NCBI GenBank assembly: GCA_946639085.1
Contig: CAMPBP010000001.1
Coordinates: 1-26,273 of the forward strand
Source of the DNA: an uncultured Lachnospiraceae bacterium
GTDB lineage: Bacteria; Bacillota; Clostridia; Lachnospirales; Lachnospiraceae
Direction: 5' to 3'
DNA length: 26,273 bases
Positions 16,523 through 23,777 of the stretch are shown here, one piece after another. The notes under the pieces are model-generated. The model saw only the letters and a program-made list of their open reading frames with translations. It had not been told where the DNA came from and searched no databases. Made by a program: the position numbers and the translations under genes. Numbering within the stretch: position 1 is the first letter of the stretch; each line of letters starts with the position of its first letter.

Positions 16523-16558
16523 TTCGGGCTGATGTACGATCGTGTGCATCAGCCCGAA
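16523..16558 (+). other. Strong stem-loop without T tract between MNT gene and transporter operon
   Basis: TTCGGGCTGATG at 16523-16534 pairs perfectly with CATCAGCCCGAA at 16547-16558 around a 12-base loop that holds a short ACGATCGT palindrome. The next bases are GTATGTC, so it is not a standard rho-independent terminator. It could act as a weak terminator for the MNT gene, an mRNA 3' end or a protein-binding site. Confidence 0.6.
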
Positions 16559-16584
16559 GTATGTCTTGGCAGGGCGCCTCAGTG

Positions 16585-16611
16585 TTAATGAAATCTTAAA
16601 GAAACTTAATA
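16585..16611 (+). promoter_or_regulatory. Tandem TTAA-type repeats upstream of the transporter operon, possible response-regulator site
   Basis: TTAATG (16585-16590), TTAAAG (16596-16601) and TTAATA (16606-16611) are direct repeats with steps of 11 and 10 bases, one helical turn. They end about ten bases before a candidate -35 box. This resembles the repeat sites of PhoP/OmpR-type regulators. Confidence 0.4.
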
Positions 16612-16621
16612 AGGTTTTCGG

Positions 16622-16649
16622 TTGTGTTTTTTTTGTGTTTTGTTATCAT
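16622..16649 (+). promoter_or_regulatory. Candidate promoter of the transporter operon
   Basis: TTGTGT at 16622-16627 and TATCAT at 16644-16649 are 16 bases apart. The -10 box is good and the -35 box weak, which would suit an activated promoter using the TTAA-type repeats just upstream. Confidence 0.45.
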
Positions 16650-16664
16650 TTGTAAAAGAGGGGT

Positions 16665-17573
16665 TTGGCTATTGTTTGCATGAAGTCTAGAAAGAAAAAT
16701 CAGATTAAAAAAAGAACACGAATGACCAGGGTAAGTGCGGCAATGTTCTTATCACCGAGTGTGATAGGAGTTCTTTTGTTCTTCGTACTTCCTTTTTTTG
16801 TTGTCATATATTATTCGATGATCGACAATCCTATTTCAGGCAAGTTTGTGTGGTTTAAAAACTTCGGAAACGTTTTTGCCAACGAAGCTTTCAGACTGGC
16901 CGGCGGAAATACGCTTAAGTTTTCGTTGGTTGCGATGCCCCTTTCGGTTGTTTTGGGATTGTTGCTGGCAATATTGCTCGACAGGGATATTCCTTTAAGA
17001 AGTCAGTTCAGGACATGTTTTTTGACACCCATGATGGTGCCGGTTGCCTCCGTTGTATTGATCGTTCAGGTAATGTTCCATTATAACGGTGCCGTTAACC
17101 AATTCTTTTCCCGTTTCGGTGCCGATAAGGTCGACTGGTTAAAGTCTCCCCATGCGCAGGTTGTTATCATATTCTTATTCTTGTGGAAGAATTTAGGATA
17201 CAACATGATCCTGTTTTTGTCGGCGCTTGAGTCGATTCCCAGAGATATTCTGGAAGTTGCGACACTTGACAGTGCCAATCCGTTCCAGATCTTTTTTAAG
17301 ATAAAGATCAGGTACCTTACTTCAACAATATTGTTTGTTACGATATTTTCTCTTATCAATTCCTTTAAGGTATTCAGAGAGATATATCTTCTTACGGGAA
17401 AGTATCCGTACACTCCCATATATATGCTGCAGCATTTTATGAACAACACCTTCGCAGATCTTGATTATCAGAAGCTTTCCGCTGCAGCTATAATAATGTC
17501 TCTTGTAATGGTAGTCATCATTGGAATTCTTTTCATTGCTGAAAACCATTTCGGAAAGGATGTGGAAGAATGA
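16665..17573 (+). CDS. CUT1-type sugar ABC transporter permease (MalF/UgpA-like)
   Basis: The protein has a basic N terminus (KSRKKNQIKKR) and six membrane segments, starting with SPSVIGVLLFFVLPFFVVIYYSM, the classic first helix and loop of MalF/UgpA-type permeases. The EAA loop reads LEVATLDSANPFQIFFKIKIRYL, with Ser for the conserved Gly and no Pro at the end, so it is somewhat degenerate. The start is uncertain. TTG at 16665 is only about one base after GAGGGG, while the in-frame ATG at 16680 is 16 bases away. I keep the longer frame but the ATG start (MKSRKKN) gives the more usual protein. The next permease gene overlaps by four bases (ATGA). Family assignment is firm; the substrate is unknown. 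Confidence 0.9.
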   Translation: MAIVCMKSRKKNQIKKRTRMTRVSAAMFLSPSVIGVLLFFVLPFFVVIYYSMIDNPISGKFVWFKNFGNVFANEAFRLAGGNTLKFSLVAMPLSVVLGLLLAILLDRDIPLRSQFRTCFLTPMMVPVASVVLIVQVMFHYNGAVNQFFSRFGADKVDWLKSPHAQVVIIFLFLWKNLGYNMILFLSALESIPRDILEVATLDSANPFQIFFKIKIRYLTSTILFVTIFSLINSFKVFREIYLLTGKYPYTPIYMLQHFMNNTFADLDYQKLSAAAIIMSLVMVVIIGILFIAENHFGKDVEE

Positions 17574-18481
17574 AAAAGTTCAGTTCCCTTTCCGCCAAGA
17601 GGAAAAAACGTATCGTCGGAGTCAGTGTTGCGGTGCTTTTGGCACTTGTGTTTTCATTGATATTCCTTACACCGATCGTACTTACGATCACAAACTCGTT
17701 CATGTCCCAAAGTGAGATCAATGCAAACTACGGATCGATCTTCGCCAAGACCGAACGAGGCAGTAAAGTTTTCATATCGGACATTGTTAACCTTAAGTTC
17801 ATACCCGATATGGTATCTTTTACTCAGTATTACACTGTGCTCTTTAAGAGTCCCAACTACCTGTTTAAGTTTTGGAATTCGGTAATACTCGTGGTTCCCA
17901 TCGTTGTGTTCCAGCTTTTGGTCGCAATGTTTGCTTCCTACGGCTTTACCAGAGCAAGAGGAAAGCTCAAAGAGATCATTTTCTTCTTGTACATAATACT
18001 TATGCTGATGCCTTATCAGGTAACTCTCGTTCCCAACTATCTTGTATCGACCTGGTTTCATATAGTTGATACGCGCTGGGCAATATGGCTTCCGGGCATC
18101 GCTTCACCTTTTGCGGTTTATCTTCTGACAAAGTTTATGAGAAGAATCCCTTCTTCTTATATAGAAGCGGCACAGATAGACGGCGCGGGTGAATTCCAGA
18201 TATTCAGAAAGATATGCGCACCGCTTTGCAAAGGATGTTTGTATTCCATAGCGATTTTAGTTTTCATCGACTATTGGAATATGGTTGAGCAGCCGATCGT
18301 ACTTTTGTCGGATACCGAGATGCATCCCCTTTCCGTATTTTTGTCGCAGATAAACAGCGGCGAGACGGGACTGGCGTTTGCGGTGGCAACGATATATATG
18401 ATACCGGGTATTTTGATCTTCCTTTACGGAGAAGATTATCTCGTTGAAGGAATCATGTACCAGGGCGGAGTTAAGGGTTAA
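17570..18481 (+). CDS. CUT1-type sugar ABC transporter permease (MalG/UgpE-like)
   Basis: This 303-residue, six-helix permease is the partner of the preceding one. Its EAA loop, SYIEAAQIDGAGEFQIFRKICAPL, is canonical, so it should be able to dock an ATPase. The region before it, WLPGIASPFAVYLLTKFMRRIPSS, is typical of MalG-type proteins. Between the first two helices is an outside region of about 60 residues (SQSEINANYGSIFAKTERGS...). The start overlaps the upstream stop by four bases, so translation is coupled. An adaptor gene follows after 45 bases. No ATPase gene is in the cluster; a shared MsmK/UgpC-type ATPase encoded elsewhere is the usual solution for CUT1 systems. Confidence 0.92.
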   Translation: MKKFSSLSAKRKKRIVGVSVAVLLALVFSLIFLTPIVLTITNSFMSQSEINANYGSIFAKTERGSKVFISDIVNLKFIPDMVSFTQYYTVLFKSPNYLFKFWNSVILVVPIVVFQLLVAMFASYGFTRARGKLKEIIFFLYIILMLMPYQVTLVPNYLVSTWFHIVDTRWAIWLPGIASPFAVYLLTKFMRRIPSSYIEAAQIDGAGEFQIFRKICAPLCKGCLYSIAILVFIDYWNMVEQPIVLLSDTEMHPLSVFLSQINSGETGLAFAVATIYMIPGILIFLYGEDYLVEGIMYQGGVKG

Positions 18482-18526
18482 AGAAAGGATATTTGAGGCG
18501 CTTTTGCGACCTTTGGAGGAGAAGAA

Positions 18527-20266
18527 ATGGAAAACCAGAAAAAAAGAGAATGGATAAAGAACGCGATCATCATTTTCCTAGTTGTGATGCTGATCCTGAC
18601 ACTTTTCTCAAATACGATAATGAACTACTCCCTTCCGGAGGTTTCGGCACAATATACTTCGTCGGGACAGATCACCAATAAGGTAAGAGGAACGGGCGTC
18701 GTAGAAACCGCAGATCCTTACAAAGTAGAAGTTAAAGAGGCCAGAAAAATAGCTTCGGTAAAAGTAAGACCCGGTGATGTTGTTGAGATCGGTGACGTTA
18801 TTTACGAGCTTGAAGACGGAGAGAGTGAAGAACTCAAAGAAGCTCTGGATGAACTGAAAAAGCTCGAAGATGCATATGAGAGCAAGATCATCACAAGTGA
18901 GATAGAAAGAAAAACAACGGCAGCCGTTTCTTCCGGCAGCATCGGAACTCTTGAAAGCAACCAGGCAAAACTTGAGGCAGCGAAGAATCTCGTTGAAAGC
19001 TGGGAAAAGAGGATCGCTGAAATTGAGAAGGCTCAGACAAAGTATGAGCACGAGGCTGAAGGCTTTGATTCAACAGGTTTGAGCACTGATAAGAGTGCAT
19101 GGGAGGTTCAAAAGGCCGCAGACGAGAAAGACTACCAGGATGCAAAAGCCGCATATGATGATGCTGTTCTCAAGGCAAGCGAGAAATACATAAAGGATTT
19201 GAAAGATGCCAGAGATAAAGCAGAGATAGCTTGGAGAAATGCAAGTGATCACACTTACGATGTTTCCGGCTCCGATCCGATTACCGAAGAAATTGCAGCG
19301 AAAAATGAAGAGACCGCCAAGACTGCTTTTTATGCAGCAGAAGAGGCCTATACTGCAGCAGAGGCAGAGAGGAAAACCCTCACCCCGGAATATATCAAGA
19401 AGTTAAAAGACGCTTACGATTCCGAAGCGGCAAATTATAACTATTCATCGGGAATGGTCAATTACTATAATGATGCGATCAAGAACGGCACCAAAGAGAT
19501 AAGTGATAAGAAGTACAACTATTCATCTCAGTTGGTTGACGCAAAGGATGCCAAGGAAAAAGCCGAAAAAGCATATAACGAATTAAAGACCGAACTTGCA
19601 AACATGTACGGTCTTGAGAGCGATCTTGATGCCATCACAAAGCAGAAAGAAAAAGTCGAGAAGTTAAGAAGCGAATCCATCGGAGCTGCCATAACGGCAC
19701 CCGTTGCAGGAACAATACTTACCGTAAAGAACGTAGCCGGCGAAACAACCGAAAAGGGCGCGGAAGTGGCTACCATTCAAAGAGCCGGTAAGGGCTTCAC
19801 CATGTCTCTTAACATTACAAAGGAGCAGGCTAAGTATGTTTCGATCGGAGACGAAGCCGATGTTGCAAACTCATGGTGGTATTCGGATATCCACGCAAGA
19901 GTAAGAGAGATCCGTCCCGATCAGGCCAACCCCAACGGAAAGATCATTATATTTGAAGTTGAAGGCGAAGATCTTATAAGCGGAACGAGTCTTAACGTTT
20001 CGGTGGGAAACAAGACAGCAAATTACGATATCATCGTTCCCAACTCTGCCCTCGGAGAAGACAGCAAAGGAAAGTATGTATACAAAGTTGATTCCAAGAG
20101 TACACCTTTCGGAAACAGATACATCGCAAGAAAAGTATATGTAACGATACTTGCGGAGAGCGATACCGAAAGTGCCGTAAGCGGTGACCTCATCGGTTGG
20201 GATTACGTTGTTACCACATCTTCAAAACCTTTCGAAGACGGACAGCAGATAAGATTGAAAGACTGA
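18527..20266 (+). CDS. HlyD/MacA-like membrane-fusion adaptor with very long coiled coil
   Basis: This 579-residue protein has one N-terminal membrane helix (about 12-30) and an extracellular body. VEVKEARKIASVKVRPGDVVEIGDVIYEL (67-95) and ITAPVAGTILTVKNVAGETTEKGAEVATI (389-417) are the two halves of a lipoyl/barrel-sandwich domain. The insert between them, about 98-385, is almost wholly Ala/Glu/Lys-rich coiled coil. Beta-barrel and membrane-proximal regions follow (about 425-579). In Gram-negative pumps such adaptors bridge inner and outer membranes; in Gram-positives they accompany MacB-type exporters. Here the next gene encodes a MacB-periplasmic-domain-like protein 3 bases away, while the upstream genes are sugar importer permeases. 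GGAGG precedes the ATG. The family is sure; an adaptor inside an importer operon is unusual. Confidence 0.88.
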   Translation: MENQKKREWIKNAIIIFLVVMLILTLFSNTIMNYSLPEVSAQYTSSGQITNKVRGTGVVETADPYKVEVKEARKIASVKVRPGDVVEIGDVIYELEDGESEELKEALDELKKLEDAYESKIITSEIERKTTAAVSSGSIGTLESNQAKLEAAKNLVESWEKRIAEIEKAQTKYEHEAEGFDSTGLSTDKSAWEVQKAADEKDYQDAKAAYDDAVLKASEKYIKDLKDARDKAEIAWRNASDHTYDVSGSDPITEEIAAKNEETAKTAFYAAEEAYTAAEAERKTLTPEYIKKLKDAYDSEAANYNYSSGMVNYYNDAIKNGTKEISDKKYNYSSQLVDAKDAKEKAEKAYNELKTELANMYGLESDLDAITKQKEKVEKLRSESIGAAITAPVAGTILTVKNVAGETTEKGAEVATIQRAGKGFTMSLNITKEQAKYVSIGDEADVANSWWYSDIHARVREIRPDQANPNGKIIIFEVEGEDLISGTSLNVSVGNKTANYDIIVPNSALGEDSKGKYVYKVDSKSTPFGNRYIARKVYVTILAESDTESAVSGDLIGWDYVVTTSSKPFEDGQQIRLKD

Positions 20267-20269
20267 TAA

Positions 20270-21352
20270 ATGACAGATTATCTAAGAAAAGTATTTACCA
20301 AAAAACAAATATTGTGGCTGATCATATCAGGCGGCGTATTGGTTGTGTTTTCTTTGATAGCCCTCTTTTGTGTGAGAGCATCGAGGACGCAGCCGGCACA
20401 GCTTTTCGCGGATCGTTTTGATAAAGACGGTGAAACGACTCAGATAAGTATCTTCTATTCGCAGATCGCGGAAGTGACCGAGGACAACTTAAAAGAGTTA
20501 AGTTTCAAAATAGACAACAAGCTTGATGAAGAGTTCATAACCGCCAAGAGTGAAAACGGCAGAAGACGTATCAGCGCTTATTCGGCTTCGGGAGAAAGCA
20601 CCGTCAATAGCGAAAAGAAGTCGAGTAAAGTCAAGGTCATCGGTGTCGGAGGAGACTATTTCCTTTTCCATCCGTTACGTTTGTTAAGCGGAAGCTATTT
20701 CGACGGCGACGATCTTATGCAGGATAAGATACTTCTGGATGAAGAAACCGCGTGGGATCTTTACGGATCTCCCGACATAGTGGGAAAACCTGTTGAGATC
20801 GAAGGAATAAGGCTTCTTGTAGCGGGCGTTTACAAAAAAGATACCGGCAGATTCGATAAACTTGCCGGAAACGATAAAAATACCGTATATGTTTCTTATG
20901 AAACCCTTGAGTATGTTTCCAACAGAACGGATCTTGACTGTTATGAAGTACTTCTTCCCAATCCCGTTTCGGGATACGGAATGAAGATCGTAAAAGATGC
21001 GTTCACTCTTGAGGAAGATAAGTACGAGATAATAGAAAACACAAAGAGATTTTCATGGACAAGACTCATTAAGAGATTTAAGACGGTCGGCGCAAGAAGC
21101 ATGAATGCGAAGGCCATCATCTATCCTTACTGGGAGAACATGGCAAGGGGTCTTGAGGATGTTTTGGTTCCGTGGGTTTTCATAGAGCTTATCCTTATTA
21201 CGTTTGTATTTGTGAATTTGTGTGTTCTTTTTGCAAGAATGTGGAAAAATCGCACGATACACAAAGCGGATGTTAAAAACTTTATCGAAAAACGGATAGA
21301 GATATACAGAGAAGAAAGAAAACGCAAAAAAGAAGAAGGAGAGTTAATCTGA
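20270..21352 (+). CDS. MacB periplasmic-core-like membrane protein lacking ATPase and FtsX channel
   Basis: This 360-residue protein has one membrane helix at about 13-36, an extracellular domain of about 260 residues, a second helix at about 298-325 and a basic cytoplasmic tail (KRIEIYREERKRKKEEGE). The outer domain has features of the MacB periplasmic core: VKVIGVGGDYFLFHPLRLLSGSYF, DKILLDEETAWDLYGSPDIVGKPVEIEG and VAGVYKKDTGRF, matching the sabre/porter fold of MacB-type proteins. Unlike MacB it has no nucleotide-binding domain and only two helices in place of four. It starts three bases after the adaptor gene and its TGA shares one base with the next ATG. It probably pairs with the adaptor. 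The domain similarity is read by eye, so confidence is moderate. Confidence 0.72.
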   Translation: MTDYLRKVFTKKQILWLIISGGVLVVFSLIALFCVRASRTQPAQLFADRFDKDGETTQISIFYSQIAEVTEDNLKELSFKIDNKLDEEFITAKSENGRRRISAYSASGESTVNSEKKSSKVKVIGVGGDYFLFHPLRLLSGSYFDGDDLMQDKILLDEETAWDLYGSPDIVGKPVEIEGIRLLVAGVYKKDTGRFDKLAGNDKNTVYVSYETLEYVSNRTDLDCYEVLLPNPVSGYGMKIVKDAFTLEEDKYEIIENTKRFSWTRLIKRFKTVGARSMNAKAIIYPYWENMARGLEDVLVPWVFIELILITFVFVNLCVLFARMWKNRTIHKADVKNFIEKRIEIYREERKRKKEEGELI

Positions 21353-23619
21353 TGCGTAAAAACATTAAAAGAGCTTTGGTTTTATTACTTGCTGTCATCA
21401 TGATCGTTCCTTACGCAGGATGCGGCAAGAAGAAAGGCGAAACCGTAACATTTAACAAGAACGCCGTATTTAAAGAAGAAACCTTAAACTTTGAAATAGG
21501 TGAGGGAGAGGAAGTCAATTCCGTTACGAAGGTCGGCGACAATTTTATGGTGGTTGCGGTTAAGTACGACTACGATGCCGGTACTTCCAAGACAAACATT
21601 TATCTTACCGATATGGAAGGAAAGGTTGTAAAGACCATTGATTTCGGTTTGACCGGAAAGAACTATTTCTACATGGAAAGACCGATAGATGCCGGAAACG
21701 GTAATATATTCTTTTCCTGCTATGTTGATAACAGCGATTATTCCGATCCGGAAAATCCGATCTACGATTCCGCTCAATATTATGTGAGTGCAAATATAGA
21801 CGGACAGATCAATAAAAAGGTTGATATCACCGAAATGGGAATAGATTACATAGAATCAACTGTAGCTATGCCCGACGGAAATCTGCTTGCGACCTGTAAC
21901 AAGACATTTGCTGTTTATGATAAGGATCTGAAGCTTATCAATAAAAAGGAAATGGAAGGAAGCATGGAATGGGTAAGAAACCTGTTTACCGGCAAAGACG
22001 GAAAAATCTATGTTTTCTACTATAACACCGACGGAAGTGTACTTAGTACAATAGACCCCGTAACACTTGAATTATCGAGTCCGATCGATGTCGGAATAAA
22101 TCTTAACAGTTACGAGATATACGGAACCGGTGAAAAGTACGATCTTTTCTTAAGATCCGATACCGGTATTTACGGATACAATTTTTCCAACAAGGAGCTT
22201 ACCGAAGTCTTCAACTTCATAGACTCCGATGTGGCAACAAGCTATTTCGGTGCTTTCTTTGCACTTGATGACAATACTTTCATTGGTACATACAGTGACT
22301 ACAGCGACGATCAGTACAAAACTTATCTTTGCAGATATACGAAGGTCGATCCTTCGGACGTAGTGGAGAAAGAAACCATTTCTCTCGGATGTCTTTATAT
22401 CGATGCGAATATCAAGAAAGATGTCATAAAGTTTAATAAGACAAACCCCAACTTCAGAATAGTTGTTAAAGATTACAGCATATATCAGACCGAAGACGAT
22501 TATATGGCCGGAAACAACAAAATGAATTCCGAGATCGCCGCAGGTCAGGGTCCCGATATCATCATTGCAAACAGCAACACAAATCTTATGAATTATGCGG
22601 CAAAGGGACTTTTTGTGGATCTTTACACTTACATGGACAAAGATCCCGAGTATGCAAGAACAAATTATTTTGAGAACGTATTGAAGGCATGCGAATATGA
22701 TGGAAAGCTCGTTTTCTTTTCACCTTATTTCTACATCAATACTCTCGCAGGAAAGAAGAAGATCCTCGGTGACAGACAGTCCTGGACTTTCGAAGAGATG
22801 ACCGAGTTCTCGAAAAACCTTCCCGCAGGTTCACAGCTCATGTTCGCTGAAACCAGAGAAGATTTCATGAACATGTGCATAGCCGTTGATATCAATTCTT
22901 ACGTCAATGCGGCTGAACATAAGTGTTCATTCGATACCGATCAGTTTAAGGCATTACTTACGTTTGTAAAGGATCTTCCCGCAAGAACGGATGACTTTTA
23001 CGAGAAGCTTTATTCCGAAGATATCGATTACGAAGGTATGTACATAAACGATAAATACGTGCTCTCCGATGCTTACCTTTCGGGATTTGAAAACTACAAG
23101 AGTCTTATCCAGCAGACATTCGGTGAGGAAGTTACACTTATCGGATATCCTTCATCCACGGGTAACGGTGCCGCACTAGGCCTTTATGAGATGTTTGCGA
23201 TCTCTTCAAAGTGCAAGAACCCCGATGCAGCATGGGATTTTGTAAAGCAGATGTTGGATGACGATCATATGGCTCAGGTTACATGGGGCATTCCCCTTTC
23301 TGTAAAGAGATTTAACGAACTTGCGGAAGAATCCATGAAAGAGCAGAAACCGGATGACGGAGATTATGTGGTTTACAGTGACGTTTATTCTTCTTCTATG
23401 TATCCCGGAGAACAGAGTAAGCCTCTTACCCAGAAAGAAGTGGATCAATTCACCGAGTATGTAAAGAGCATAAATACATATTCTTCATATCTTGATGAAA
23501 GTGTAATGAACATAATTTACGAAGAAGCTGCTCCTTTCTTTGAAGGACAGAAGGGTGTGGATGAGGTAGCTTCCATCATCCAAAGCAGAGTATCCATTTA
23601 TCTTAACGAGAAGAACTAA
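21352..23619 (+). CDS. Lipoprotein with propeller-like N-terminal domain fused to a sugar ABC solute-binding domain
   Basis: This 755-residue lipoprotein has a signal peptide ending YAGC, with the lipidated cysteine at 24. Residues about 40-345 are a repeated beta-strand region (MVVAVKYDYD, NIFFSCYVD, GNLLATCNKTFAVYD, KIYVFYYNTDGSVL, DLFLRSDTGIYGY, NTFIGTYSDY) that looks like a six- or seven-bladed propeller. Residues about 345-755 are a family-1 solute-binding domain. KFNKTNPNFRIVVKDY is the first strand region, GPDIIIAN (400-407) the ligand-lobe motif, and PDAAWDFVKQML the C-lobe helix. Ordinary sugar-binding proteins have about 420 residues, so this is a clear fusion. It ends the five-gene unit before a strong terminator. 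The propeller may bind a polymer or the adaptor; that is inference. Confidence 0.86.
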   Translation: MRKNIKRALVLLLAVIMIVPYAGCGKKKGETVTFNKNAVFKEETLNFEIGEGEEVNSVTKVGDNFMVVAVKYDYDAGTSKTNIYLTDMEGKVVKTIDFGLTGKNYFYMERPIDAGNGNIFFSCYVDNSDYSDPENPIYDSAQYYVSANIDGQINKKVDITEMGIDYIESTVAMPDGNLLATCNKTFAVYDKDLKLINKKEMEGSMEWVRNLFTGKDGKIYVFYYNTDGSVLSTIDPVTLELSSPIDVGINLNSYEIYGTGEKYDLFLRSDTGIYGYNFSNKELTEVFNFIDSDVATSYFGAFFALDDNTFIGTYSDYSDDQYKTYLCRYTKVDPSDVVEKETISLGCLYIDANIKKDVIKFNKTNPNFRIVVKDYSIYQTEDDYMAGNNKMNSEIAAGQGPDIIIANSNTNLMNYAAKGLFVDLYTYMDKDPEYARTNYFENVLKACEYDGKLVFFSPYFYINTLAGKKKILGDRQSWTFEEMTEFSKNLPAGSQLMFAETREDFMNMCIAVDINSYVNAAEHKCSFDTDQFKALLTFVKDLPARTDDFYEKLYSEDIDYEGMYINDKYVLSDAYLSGFENYKSLIQQTFGEEVTLIGYPSSTGNGAALGLYEMFAISSKCKNPDAAWDFVKQMLDDDHMAQVTWGIPLSVKRFNELAEESMKEQKPDDGDYVVYSDVYSSSMYPGEQSKPLTQKEVDQFTEYVKSINTYSSYLDESVMNIIYEEAAPFFEGQKGVDEVASIIQSRVSIYLNEKN

Positions 23620-23634
23620 ATTTTAACAGACTTT

Positions 23635-23668
23635 AAAGAGCGGATATCGAAAGATATCCGCTCTTTTT
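23635..23668 (+). terminator. Strong rho-independent terminator after the transporter operon
   Basis: AAAGAGCGGATATC at 23635-23648 pairs perfectly with GATATCCGCTCTTT at 23653-23666 around a GAAA tetraloop, followed by T. It separates the transporter unit from xylB. Confidence 0.95.
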
Positions 23669-23713
23669 GTGTGATAATAGCAAGAATTAACTACAAAATG
23701 TCATAAAAGTAGG

Positions 23714-23742
23714 TTGAATAATGATTTCTTGTTTAATAGAAT
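23714..23742 (+). promoter_or_regulatory. SigA-type promoter of xylB
   Basis: TTGAAT at 23714-23719 and TAGAAT at 23737-23742 are separated by 17 bases, about 35 bases before xylB. The -10 box differs from consensus at one position. Confidence 0.62.
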
Positions 23743-23777
23743 AAAAACATCACAAAAAAATACAATGGAGGGTTAGT

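Noticed and set aside
16535..16546. Palindromic ACGATCGT as a possible catabolite (cre) operator
   Set aside because: It does not fit the cre consensus and is better explained as the loop of the surrounding stem.
17654..18061. Open frame of 135 codons on the minus strand inside the MalG-like gene
   Set aside because: It is antisense to an unmistakable permease and has no start signal.
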